In this document: positions 51,701 through 59,606 of the stretch, in pieces
Numbering within the stretch: the stretch's first letter is position 1
Layout: every line of letters starts with the position of its first letter
NCBI RefSeq assembly: GCF_002754195.1
Contig: NZ_PEEU01000001.1
Span: 3,224,001 to 3,288,000, forward strand
Reading direction: 5' to 3'
Length of the DNA: 64,000 nucleotides
Origin: Flavobacterium sp. 9
Lineage (GTDB): Bacteria; Bacteroidota; Bacteroidia; Flavobacteriales; Flavobacteriaceae
The notes under the pieces: model-generated
What the model was told of the DNA's origin: nothing
The model's database searches: none
What the model saw: the letters and a program-made list of their open reading frames with translations, nothing else
Position numbers and translations under genes: made by a program

Positions 51701-52227
51701 TATTGAGAAGGAGCTTCGGCAACATCTACAACAGAAACATTATCAACCAAAATTTCAGAATCAAGAGATCCGTTAGTCCAGATATCTACTTCAATATTCT
51801 CAGAAGCAGTTGAAGTATATTCAAATTCAATTTTTCTCCATTCAGTAGTTGAGAAAGTTATGTCTGATTTTTTGATTATTTCTTCTTTGAATGTTCCAGG
51901 TTTGTGGTAAACGCTAAAATCAACAGAAGAAAATGTACCTTTTACAACTTTGTGATACATTGTTACACGATATTTTTTACCAGCTTCTACAGCAAAATAG
52001 TCGGTATTTATGTAGTTGAATGTACCGCTGGCAATCATCATATTGGTACTTGATCCGCCATTTTGGGCAGTTGAACTTTGAGAAACATAACCACTTAAGA
52101 AACGATTCCAATTATCTGGTTGTGAAGACGAAGACCAGTCTTCGAAGCTCCCATTTGGAACTAAGTTGGTTTGTGCAAAAATTGAAAAATTTGCTAATAA
52201 CAGCAACAAGAGTAGTTTTGTTTTCAT
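48796..52227 (-). CDS. T9SS-secreted leucine-rich-repeat protein
   Basis: A 1,143-residue secreted protein with a signal peptide (NFSIFAQ, residue 18) and a CBM4/9-like N-terminal module (LVPNGSFEDWSSSSQPDNW, about 20-170). Two leucine-rich-repeat blocks follow (about 180-510 and 530-870), each opened by an IPDxxFEKxLIxxGID unit with a DGKVLTSKI motif and built of about 21-residue repeats of the LTSLDLSKN type. An SprB-like beta-sandwich stretch comes next, then a type A T9SS sorting domain (ILSAYPNPTSGSFEIQI to the final YLKIIKK). The T9SS carries such proteins across the outer membrane; adhesion or ligand binding is likely. Confidence 0.9.
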   Translation of the reverse strand: MKTKLLLLLLLANFSIFAQTNLVPNGSFEDWSSSSQPDNWNRFLSGYVSQSSTAQNGGSSTNMMIASGTFNYINTDYFAVEAGKKYRVTMYHKVVKGTFSSVDFSVYHKPGTFKEEIIKKSDITFSTTEWRKIEFEYTSTASENIEVDIWTNGSLDSEILVDNVSVVDVAEAPSQYTMIPDANFEKKLIDLGIDSGAIDGKVLTSKINTLQSLNISNSSISDLSGIEDFSALYSLYCNNNNLTSLDLSKNLLLLNIDCSHNLLTSLTINKAGSNLNAAVNKLENVDFSQNTSLNFLDLTSNLLTTLDISQNESLGTLQLSYNKLTSLNLSKNKVLGYLKCSGNQLSTIDLSNNTTLEYLFITTNLLTTLDLSKNTKLRFVDCSSNQLTNLKIPSGASLQNLNCAYNKLTSLDLSANTGLTELEFQSNLIETVNVAASINLDFFNGSYNQLKTLDVSKNANLTYFNCTGNKLLSELNLKNGNNTKIKDTDFSIQNTPSLYCLMVDDIAYSNANWSTNIDLYTTFTDAPCAPAKYTLIPDLSFEKCLIAKGIDAVEDGKVLTSKIAIVKVLDLSDYFSNIKITDLTGIEDFTALEELKLPYTFDNNGPLKNIDISHNLALKKLDCTQTRLTTLDVSNNLALTELNLYENNLTTLDVTKNLALETLNCSMNRLTSINVSNNPALKKLLCSGSNTEGIGNIQQGLLTSIDLTQNTALEYLDISNNNKIIGLDLSKNTKLTILLINNNNLNSVYFPENKLLKALSCEYNNLTTLDISLYPNLEILNCGYNKLTALNLTQHPNFKNLTCPVNEITTLDLSNNPQLEILYASNNKLTALDLSKNPKLFQIICSANNLTELNLKNGGNTKLDSYYFNSFAGNPNLFCITVDDVEYANKNWIKYKDLVASYNTECGFSLPSKNFAVETKGESCVGENNGEISITATAEFPYVASVNGKASTFTNNSLKVNNLAPGTYAVIVTIPGEVYEQTFNLTIAKAVTITGKSSISSKKVDVEITQGTAPFTVFVDGTQQFQTNDAAFSLNVDKNALVEVVTAKACEGVFAKKVSVSNFESQILSAYPNPTSGSFEIQIPTNKKEVKIELYNFGGQLISGKTYTIENGKALLNLENQASGIYAVKVYLETPEYLKIIKK

Positions 52228-52282
52228 AGAGAGGGGTTATAATTCAGTCGGACAATAGTAAGCAATCCACATTAGTTTTCCT

Positions 52283-52298
52283 TACGGGAAACCGTACG
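52283..52298 (-). promoter_or_regulatory. Inverted repeat upstream of the LRR gene
   Basis: TACGG-GAAA-CCGTA (52283-52296) runs into CGTACG. On the minus strand it reads CGTACGGTTTCCCGTA, about 57 bases before the LRR start. It is a plausible operator for this surface-protein operon. Confidence 0.4.
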
Positions 52299-52509
52299 TG
52301 TAATTTGTTTCTCCTTAAAATTCCATAAAAATGAAAACAGTATATTTATAAATAAATTGATAAAAAAACCTGATTCAAGGGGTTTAATTGGCCTTAGACG
52401 ATACTTCAGAAAGTATCAAAAATCATAAGGCATTGTTAATCGTTAGTTTTTTGTAACAAAAAATCATAATTTAGGCCCATCTTTTAACTTTATAATAATA
52501 TACAGATAC

Positions 52510-54141
52510 ATGAGTCATATAAAACCCTTTACTTTATCAGCTTGGGTATTACTTGCTTTAGCAGGTAGCGCAACCGTACAAGCACAAGATTCAGCGCCTA
52601 AAGTTGTAATTACAGCACCTTTGGCAATTGTTAAAAAAGCACCTGTTAGCGAAAACGAATTAAAAAGATGGAGTCATCTTGATTTAATTAAAGATTCGAT
52701 TCCGGGAATGAGTGTTGATAGGGCTTACGCCGAATTATTACAAGGAAAAACAGGTAAAAAAGTAATTGTAGGTATAGTAGATTCAGGTGTTGATATTGAA
52801 CATCCGGACTTGCAAGGAATGATCTGGACAAATCCAAAAGAAATTCCTGGTAACGGAATCGATGATGATAAAAATGGATTTATTGATGATGTTCACGGAT
52901 GGAATTTTCTTGGAAATGCTGTTCATGAAAATCTTGAATTAACTCGTATTGTTAAAAAAGGCGATGACGGATCTGCACAATACAAAGTAGCTTTAGCGCA
53001 GTATAATGAAAAAATAAGCGAGCTTCAAGAAGATAAACAACAAGTTGATTTTTTAATAGATGTTCATAATACTATTAAAAAGGAGTTAAATAAAGGAGAT
53101 TATAAATTAGAAGATTTAAGCAAGATTACTTCAACAGATCCAAAAGTTTTGAGAAGTAAAGAGATCATGACTCAAATTTTTGGTAATGCAGGACCAACTT
53201 TTAATCCTGAAGCTGATTTTGAAGAATACAGAGAACAAGTTTACGATCAATTCAATTATAATCTGAACAAAGAATATGATGGAAGAAAAATCGTAGGTGA
53301 TAATCCGGAAGACCTTAAAAACAATCATTATGGTAATAATATCGTTTTTGGTCCGGATAAAGAAAAAGCACTTCACGGAACTCACGTTGCGGGAATCATT
53401 GCACAAATTCGCGGAAACAATATAGGAGGAGACGGAGTTTCTAATAATGTTGAAATCCTGACTGTAAGAGCAGTTCCTGATGGAGATGAGTATGATAAAG
53501 ACATTGCTTTGGCGATTCGTTATGCAGTAGATAATGGAGCAAAAGTAATCAACGGAAGTTTCGGAAAAAGTTTTTCTCCGCACAAACAATGGGTTTATGA
53601 TGCTATAAAATATGCAGCAAAAAAAGATGTTTTAATTGTTCATGCAGCAGGTAATGATGGGTATAATATTGATGAAACTAAAAACATCAATTATCCAAAT
53701 GACTCTGAAGACAACATTAAAGAATTTGCTGATAATGTAATTACAATTGGAGCAATCAATAAAGAATACGGTGAAAATGTAATAGCTTCATTCTCAAATT
53801 TCGGAAAAATAAATGTTGACGTTTTTGCACCGGGAGAAGAAATCTACGCAACGGTTCCAAACGATAAATACAAATATTTGCAAGGAACATCAATGGCATC
53901 GCCAAATGCTGCGGGAGTAGCAGCTTTGATTCGTTCTTATTATCCAAAACTAAAAGCTTTTCAGGTAAAACAAATTTTAATGGAATCCGGAGTTGCACTT
54001 CCAGCAATGGTAGTTTTAGGTAAAAATCCAAATCCAAACGAAAAACCAGTTCCGGTTTCATCAGCTGAATCTTCGAAAACAGGTAAAATGGTTAATGCTT
54101 ATAATGCTTTATTGATGGCAGAAAAAATGTCAAAGAAATAA
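52510..54141 (+). CDS. S8 family subtilisin-like peptidase
   Basis: A 543-residue secreted serine peptidase with a signal peptide (ATVQAQ, residue 26). The catalytic triad is Asp91 (GIVDSGVDIEHPD), His289 (HGTHVAGII) and Ser461 (GTSMASPNAAG), with the oxyanion Asn382 in HAAGNDG. About 190 residues separate the Asp and His, far more than the 30-60 of classic subtilisins; this insert (residues 110-280) is rich in charged helices. No C-terminal sorting domain is present, so it is probably periplasmic. A terminator lies before the following M1 gene. Confidence 0.93.
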   Translation: MSHIKPFTLSAWVLLALAGSATVQAQDSAPKVVITAPLAIVKKAPVSENELKRWSHLDLIKDSIPGMSVDRAYAELLQGKTGKKVIVGIVDSGVDIEHPDLQGMIWTNPKEIPGNGIDDDKNGFIDDVHGWNFLGNAVHENLELTRIVKKGDDGSAQYKVALAQYNEKISELQEDKQQVDFLIDVHNTIKKELNKGDYKLEDLSKITSTDPKVLRSKEIMTQIFGNAGPTFNPEADFEEYREQVYDQFNYNLNKEYDGRKIVGDNPEDLKNNHYGNNIVFGPDKEKALHGTHVAGIIAQIRGNNIGGDGVSNNVEILTVRAVPDGDEYDKDIALAIRYAVDNGAKVINGSFGKSFSPHKQWVYDAIKYAAKKDVLIVHAAGNDGYNIDETKNINYPNDSEDNIKEFADNVITIGAINKEYGENVIASFSNFGKINVDVFAPGEEIYATVPNDKYKYLQGTSMASPNAAGVAALIRSYYPKLKAFQVKQILMESGVALPAMVVLGKNPNPNEKPVPVSSAESSKTGKMVNAYNALLMAEKMSKK

Positions 54142-54162
54142 ATATAAAATAAAATACTAACC

Positions 54163-54195
54163 AAATGGAAGAGTGGCAACTCTTCCATTTTTATT
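54163..54195 (+). terminator. Terminator between the S8 and M1 peptidase genes
   Basis: AAATGGAAGAGT pairs with ACTCTTCCATTT around GGCA, followed by TTATT. It ends about 10 bases before the M1 start, so the M1 gene either has an overlapping promoter or depends on read-through. Confidence 0.75.
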
Positions 54196-54204
54196 AAAAC
54201 AATT

Positions 54205-56085
54205 ATGCGAAAAATTATATTACTATCCTTTTTGAGTTTGGGTTTAAACTCTTTATCTGCGCAAAATGCTCCATATTGGCAACAACATGTCGATTACAAA
54301 ATGGAAGTTTCGATGGATGTAAAAAACTATCAGTATAAAGGGAAACAGGAATTGGTTTATACCAATAATTCACCTGACACCTTAAGAAAAGTTTTTTATC
54401 ATTTATATCCAAATGCATTTCAGCCGGGAAGCGAAATGGATGCTCGTTTGCATTCTATAAAAGATCCTGACGGAAGAATGGTAAGTAAAATAAAAGGTGC
54501 CGATGGTAAAGAGGTTAAACAAAGTAGAATTGAAACTTTGAAACCAAATGAAGTTGGATATCTGAAAATCACAAATCTTAAACAAGATGGAATAGTGGCT
54601 CAAACCAGAACCTCAGGAACTATTCTTGAAGTTACTTTGGCTAAGCCAATTTTGCCTAATTCACAAACCACATTTACATTAGATTTTGACGGACAAGTTC
54701 CGGTTCAAATTCGTCGTTCAGGACGTAATAATTCTGAAGGAGTTGAGCTTTCAATGTCACAATGGTATCCTAAATTAGCCGAATTTGATTTCGAAGGCTG
54801 GCACGCAGATCCATATATTGCAAGAGAATTTCACGGCGTTTGGGGTAATTTTGATGTAAAAATTACAATCGACAAAGATTATACAATTGGAGGTTCGGGA
54901 TATTTACAAGACAAAAACCAAATTGGTCACGGATACGAAGATGCTGGTGTAGCAGTTGTTTATCCAAAAAAAGCAAAAACATTAACATGGCATTTTATTG
55001 CGCCAAATGTTCACGATTTTACATGGGCTGCAGACAAAGAATATGTACATGATATTGTAAAAGGACCAAATGATGTTGAATTGCATTATTTCTACAAAAA
55101 CAATCCTAAAACTGTCGAAAACTGGAAAAAGTTAGAGCCTTTAATGGTTAAAGTAATGGATTTTTACAATCATAAAGTAGGACCATATCCATATAAACAA
55201 TATTCATTTATTCAAGGTGGAGACGGAGGAATGGAGTATGCAATGTGTACTTTAATGCTTGGAAACGGAACTCTTGAAGGTATTTTGGGAACAGCAACGC
55301 ACGAAATGGGACATTCTTGGTTTCAGCATATTTTAGCTTCAAATGAATCAAAACACCCATGGATGGACGAAGGTTTTACAACTTATATCGAAGACATGGC
55401 TTTGAATGAATTAAAAGGAGATAAAAAAGTAGAGAATCCGTTTAAAGGAAATTATACTGCTTATTACAATTTAGTAAATTCAGGAAAAGAGCAGCCACAA
55501 AGTACGCACGGTGACCGTTATGACGAGAACAGACCTTACAGTATTTCATCTTATGTAAAAGGAAGTATCTTTTTGTCACAATTAGAATATGTAATTGGAA
55601 AAGAGAATGTAGATGCAACTTTAAAAAGATATTATAACGATTTTAAATTTAAGCATCCAAGTCCAAATGATATTAAAAGAACAGCCGAAAGAGTTTCTGG
55701 AGCTGAGTTAGATTGGTATTTAATTGATTGGACAGAAACTTTAAATACAATTGATTACGGAATAAAAGATGTTGCAGATAATGCTGGAAAAACAACGGTA
55801 AGTTTAGAGAGAATTGGAAGAATGCCAATGCCAATAGATTTAACTGTAGAATATACAGACGGAACATCTGAGAGTTTTTATATTCCGTTAAGAATGATGA
55901 ATTTTATTAAGCCAAATCCAAATCCAAACGTAAAAAGAACTGTTCTGGAAGATTGGGCTTGGGCACAATCAAATTACAGTTTTACAATTGATAAAAGCAA
56001 AACTGCGATTAAAAAAATCACAATTGATTCAAGCGGATTAATGGCAGATGTAAAAGCTGCAAATAATGTTTATGAAGTAAAATAA
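54205..56085 (+). CDS. M1 family metallopeptidase
   Basis: A 626-residue gluzincin aminopeptidase-type enzyme with a signal peptide (LNSLSAQ, residue 20). The zinc site is HEMGH (366-370) with Glu389 in WMDEGFTTYIE; the substrate-N-terminus motif appears as GGMEYAM (341-347). A beta-sandwich N-domain (YQYKGKQELVYTNNSPDTLRKVFYHLYPNAF) and a C-terminal helical/Ig part frame the catalytic domain. It probably removes N-terminal residues from peptides in the periplasm, together with the neighbouring S8 peptidase. Confidence 0.93.
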   Translation: MRKIILLSFLSLGLNSLSAQNAPYWQQHVDYKMEVSMDVKNYQYKGKQELVYTNNSPDTLRKVFYHLYPNAFQPGSEMDARLHSIKDPDGRMVSKIKGADGKEVKQSRIETLKPNEVGYLKITNLKQDGIVAQTRTSGTILEVTLAKPILPNSQTTFTLDFDGQVPVQIRRSGRNNSEGVELSMSQWYPKLAEFDFEGWHADPYIAREFHGVWGNFDVKITIDKDYTIGGSGYLQDKNQIGHGYEDAGVAVVYPKKAKTLTWHFIAPNVHDFTWAADKEYVHDIVKGPNDVELHYFYKNNPKTVENWKKLEPLMVKVMDFYNHKVGPYPYKQYSFIQGGDGGMEYAMCTLMLGNGTLEGILGTATHEMGHSWFQHILASNESKHPWMDEGFTTYIEDMALNELKGDKKVENPFKGNYTAYYNLVNSGKEQPQSTHGDRYDENRPYSISSYVKGSIFLSQLEYVIGKENVDATLKRYYNDFKFKHPSPNDIKRTAERVSGAELDWYLIDWTETLNTIDYGIKDVADNAGKTTVSLERIGRMPMPIDLTVEYTDGTSESFYIPLRMMNFIKPNPNPNVKRTVLEDWAWAQSNYSFTIDKSKTAIKKITIDSSGLMADVKAANNVYEVK

Positions 56086-56103
56086 TCAAAATAAACTTCA
56101 ATG

Positions 56104-56140
56104 AAAAAGCCCTTAAAATATTTTAAGGGCTTTTCTTTTT
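56104..56140. terminator. Bidirectional terminator
   Basis: AAAAGCCCTTAAAA-TA-TTTTAAGGGCTTTT is a perfect 14-bp stem, followed by C and T-rich sequence. It lies between the convergent M1 and DUF418 genes. Confidence 0.9.
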
Positions 56141-56160
56141 TCAAATTTATCTAAACTGGA

Positions 56161-57357
56161 TTATATCGTTTTTACTTCCGTAATGAGGTTAGATTGTACT
56201 TTTTTAAACGGAAACCATTCTCTGTAACTAGCAGATCTCCAAAGCCATTCGATCGGACCATAATTGTATTTTGACAACCACCATTTGCTTATAAATAATT
56301 GAAGGATGAAAATGAAAATAGCTAATGAAAAGTAAAACCAGTATGGCATCGAATTTCCTATTCCTAAACCAATTCCGGAGAAAATAAATGCTGCTAATAT
56401 ATTTTGAACAATATAATTCGTTAACGTCATTTTTCCTGCAGCACTAAAATATTTGAATATTGTTTTTAGTTTGTTGTTGATGTAAAACAAACAGATTCCG
56501 CTGGCAATGAAAATCATTGTACTTAAAATCACCCAATATGCAGGGACAAAATATTCTAGGAATGTGGCTTTGTTTTTCGTGCCCAAAATAAAAATTAAAG
56601 CGATGATTATGGCACAGGTTAAACTTATATAAAGTACATATTTTAGTAATTTTTTCATTTCGTTCAAGCGATTAAAAAAAGCTATTCTTTGAAGTAAAAA
56701 ACCAAAAAGCATACAAGTAAACATTACAACATGTGCTGTAATTAAATATCCCGGAATAATTATTTGCTCGTAATAAGAAGCTAATAAATTAAACCTGAAA
56801 AAATCTATCCAGTTTCCGGAGTGGTATAGTTTTAAGTATTCCGGATTGGTCGTAATCTCAGGATGAGATATTTGAATCGGGCTTACGTAAGCAGCCAAAA
56901 ATGGAATACTCAGGAAAAGAACCGAGCAGATTATAGCTAGTGTCTTTGTTGGAATTTTATAAAAAAGTAATAATACAAGTCCCAGAAAAGCATAATCTTT
57001 TAAGATGTCACCTAGCCAAAAAGAAGAATTAATAAAAGCTAGTACAAAAAGTAATATCATTCTCCAGGAAAAAAACAAAACAGGATGTTTGCCCTTGCTC
57101 GCTACATTATTGATCAAAATGGCAAAACCAAAGCCAAATAGCAATGTTAATAATGTCCAGGATTTTGCTGCAAAAAAGATTTGATTAAAAGTTTGAAGAA
57201 TATTAGAAACAATATCGCTTTTAATTTTTGTTGGTAATCCAATATGAAGGAAATCTCCATAATTGCCAATTGCAACGCCCAAGAGAGCCCAGCCTCTAAG
57301 AATGTCGACAATAGCAGTTCTTTTGCTTTGTTCGACGGGATGATAAGAATTTGTCAT
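56161..57357 (-). CDS. DUF418 family membrane protein
   Basis: A 398-residue inner-membrane protein with about ten helices. The N-terminal RTAIVDILRGWALLGVAIGNYG is the acyltransferase-3/DUF1624-like start, and the C-terminal half is DUF418 (YFSAAGKMTLTNYIVQNILAAFIFSGIG, KWWLSKYNYGPIEWLWRSASY). Some relatives are annotated as transporters or acyl-transfer proteins, but the role is unknown. It is monocistronic. Confidence 0.85.
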   Translation of the reverse strand: MTNSYHPVEQSKRTAIVDILRGWALLGVAIGNYGDFLHIGLPTKIKSDIVSNILQTFNQIFFAAKSWTLLTLLFGFGFAILINNVASKGKHPVLFFSWRMILLFVLAFINSSFWLGDILKDYAFLGLVLLLFYKIPTKTLAIICSVLFLSIPFLAAYVSPIQISHPEITTNPEYLKLYHSGNWIDFFRFNLLASYYEQIIIPGYLITAHVVMFTCMLFGFLLQRIAFFNRLNEMKKLLKYVLYISLTCAIIIALIFILGTKNKATFLEYFVPAYWVILSTMIFIASGICLFYINNKLKTIFKYFSAAGKMTLTNYIVQNILAAFIFSGIGLGIGNSMPYWFYFSLAIFIFILQLFISKWWLSKYNYGPIEWLWRSASYREWFPFKKVQSNLITEVKTI

Positions 57358-57481
57358 TTGATTAACGTTTTTGTTGTGATTTGATTGATGATTTTAGATA
57401 AATTTGAAATTATTCTAACAGCGCCAAAAGTAAGAAAATTTTGAAGCGATCTGTTTTTATCTGAAAATATATTTCACAAAA

Positions 57482-57524
57482 AAGCGAGTTATTTTAAAAG
57501 TATCACTTTTAAAATAACTCGCTT
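57482..57524. terminator. Strong terminator after the threonine dehydrogenase gene
   Basis: AAGCGAGTTATTTTAAAAGT is perfectly inverted (20 bp) around a 3-base loop ATC, one of the longest perfect stems in the window. It ends 21 bases from the stop codon of the minus-strand gene. Confidence 0.8.
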
Positions 57525-57545
57525 GTAATCAATAACGAATTTTGA

Positions 57546-58484
57546 TTATCCCAAATGTTCCAACATATCTTTGGTCATAGTTTCAAGATCAAAAGTATGT
57601 TTCCAACCCCAATCTTCTCTTGCTTCAGTATCATCGATACTTGCCGGCCAGCTGTCCGCAATTTTTTGACGGAAATCAGGCTCATAAGTAATAGTAAATT
57701 CAGGAATATGTTTTTTAATTTCGTTTGCAATTTCAGTTGGAGTAAAACTCATTGCGGCTAAATTGTATGAAGAATGTATTTTGATTTCTTCAGCCGGAGC
57801 TTTCATAATATTAATCGTCGCATCGATCGCATCATCCATATACATCATTGGCATTTTTGTCTCTGATGATAAAAAGCACTCGTATTTTTTATCGGCAATA
57901 GCCTTATAGAAAATATCAACAGCATAATCTGTAGTTCCGCCCCCAGGAGGAGTAGACCAGCTAATTAAGCCAGGATAACGGATGCTTCGAACATCAACAC
58001 CATAAATATTATGGTAATATTCACACCATCTTTCACCTGCTTGTTTACTGATTCCGTAAACCGTAGAAGGTTCCATAACAGTATATTGAGGCGTATTTTC
58101 TTTTGGAGTAGTTGGTCCAAAAACCGCAATACTTGAAGGCCAGAATATCTTTTTTATTTTTTTGGCTTTAGCCAAATTCAAAACGTGAAATAATGAATTC
58201 ATATTCAAATCCCATGCAAAAGCCGGATTCTTCTCAGCAGTAGCAGATAAAAGTGCCGCCATCAAATAAATATCTGTGATTTTATGCACTTCGACAAGAT
58301 GTTCAATTTGGTTGAAATCTAAAGCATTCACCACTTCAAAAGGACCTGAATTAACAACGTCAGTATTTAATTTTCGAATATCAGAAGCAATTACATTTTC
58401 TGTTCCGTATAACTTACGTAGTTTTTGAGTCAGTTCAGTCCCAATTTGACCGCAAGCGCCAATGATCAATATTTTTGGATTCAT
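57546..58484 (-). CDS. Epimerase-type L-threonine 3-dehydrogenase
   Basis: A 312-residue short-chain/extended NAD-dependent enzyme. The NAD motif is GACGQIG (9-15); the catalytic tyrosine and lysine are Tyr143 and Lys147 in STVYGISKQ; SSIAVFG and RYPGLISWSTPPGGGTTDYAVDIFY are characteristic of the UDP-galactose-epimerase-like threonine dehydrogenase family. It oxidises L-threonine to 2-amino-3-ketobutyrate in threonine breakdown. The second enzyme (kbl) is not nearby. Confidence 0.9.
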   Translation of the reverse strand: MNPKILIIGACGQIGTELTQKLRKLYGTENVIASDIRKLNTDVVNSGPFEVVNALDFNQIEHLVEVHKITDIYLMAALLSATAEKNPAFAWDLNMNSLFHVLNLAKAKKIKKIFWPSSIAVFGPTTPKENTPQYTVMEPSTVYGISKQAGERWCEYYHNIYGVDVRSIRYPGLISWSTPPGGGTTDYAVDIFYKAIADKKYECFLSSETKMPMMYMDDAIDATINIMKAPAEEIKIHSSYNLAAMSFTPTEIANEIKKHIPEFTITYEPDFRQKIADSWPASIDDTEAREDWGWKHTFDLETMTKDMLEHLG

Positions 58485-58635
58485 TTTGAATAGTTTTTAG
58501 AGACGCAAATATAACGTTTTCGCAAATATTTTTACTTTTTAGAAAAACAAATTATAAATTTAATAAGGATGAAGTTCGTTTTTTGGATTATTCTCTGTGA
58601 GAGTATTATTGTAGGATTTAATTTTAGAACGAATT
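58485..58635. other. Intergenic stretch upstream of the threonine dehydrogenase gene
   Basis: No gene. It probably holds the promoter of the minus-strand dehydrogenase gene; nothing certain was recognised before the repeat that starts at 58636. Confidence 0.4.
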
Positions 58636-58884
58636 TAGCCACGGATTTGGCTGATTAAACGGATTAACGCGGATTATTTTTAAAATCTTTATCTGGAAAA
58701 TTTAACCGCAAAGTGCGCAAAGGTTTTTTGTTTAGGATTACGCAGATTAAACGCAAAGTTCGCAAAGCTTTGTGTTGATTTAGCTTTGCGAACTTTGCGG
58801 TTATATGCACATTTTAGATAATAAAACTTTGCGTTAAAAACAATTCGCGTTAAATCTGTTTAATCAGCCAAATCTGCGGGCCAA
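58636..58884. repeat. Nested intergenic palindrome (GCAAAG inside CGGATT)
   Basis: The outer arms TAGCCACGGATTTGGCTGAT and AATCAGCCAAATCTGCGGGCC are inverted partners about 40 bases long with few mismatches. Inside lies a second palindrome: AACCGCAAAGTGCGCAAAGG and ACGCAAAGTTCGCAAAGCT against AGCTTTGCGAACTTTGCGGTT. One element appears to have landed inside another. Confidence 0.75.
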
Positions 58885-58976
58885 AAAAACACACCTGATT
58901 TATAGAATCTTTGGCAAAAAACAGACTTCGTAATTGTAAAATTACTTTGTAACTTTGTAGCTTAATGTTTTACCAA

Positions 58977-59606
58977 ATGAAATATAAAATATCTCTTTTT
59001 CTGCTTTTAATTTTTGTACTGAATTCATGTCAAAATGAAGATGAAAGACGTCGAGCTGAGAATGAAAAAGAAGCAAAGAAAAACGAAATCATTTTTAATA
59101 ATATAAATAAAGCCTGGACATTTATTGATGAACCCATCAATGAAGTTGCAGAACAAAAGGTAAGTTCGTGGACTGAATGGCGTGATTTTCTAAAAGAAAT
59201 TGGCGATAAACCAAGGAAAACGATCGGAGCTTTTCAGAAAAAATCAGCTGCAATTTCAAAAAAGGCATTCGCTTTAAACAACAATATTCCTGCTGAATTT
59301 AATGTTCCTCAGATAAAAAGCCGAATCTCAATTTTGATTACCAAAATCAAAATGATGGATTTATTTATTAATCTGAATACAATTCCGGATAAGAAAGTAA
59401 CGTTTCTGATTGGAGACATTAATAAAGAATTGGTTTCATTAGAAAGACAAATGGATCAGGTTGTTGTAAAAAGTAAAATTCCAAAAGAAGAAGGAGAAGC
59501 AGATTTCTTGAGAATGTTAGATACAACGCGTGCTATTCCGAATTCGAATACAGCTCCGGTTCTTCCAGCGCAGAATATAAATAAAAAGTTACCAACAGTT
59601 GACTAA
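58977..59606 (+). CDS. Lipoprotein of unknown function preceding mfd
   Basis: A 209-residue lipoprotein (lipobox LNSC, signal MKYKISLFLLLIFVL). The ATG at 58977 is preferred over 58965, which adds four residues. The mature part is charged and helical (DERRRAENEKEAKKNEIIFNN, KSRISILITKIKMMDLFINLN), ending in a Pro/Asn-rich tail. A -7-type TAACTTTG lies just upstream (58950-58957). Its last codons overlap the mfd start by 8 bases, so the two are translationally coupled. No family recognised beyond flavobacterial conservation. Confidence 0.8.
   Translation: MKYKISLFLLLIFVLNSCQNEDERRRAENEKEAKKNEIIFNNINKAWTFIDEPINEVAEQKVSSWTEWRDFLKEIGDKPRKTIGAFQKKSAAISKKAFALNNNIPAEFNVPQIKSRISILITKIKMMDLFINLNTIPDKKVTFLIGDINKELVSLERQMDQVVVKSKIPKEEGEADFLRMLDTTRAIPNSNTAPVLPAQNINKKLPTVD

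Noticed and set aside
48796..52227. CRISPR-like or other repeat array from the regular spacing in this region
   Set aside because: The periodicity is explained by the 21-residue leucine-rich repeats of the coding sequence.
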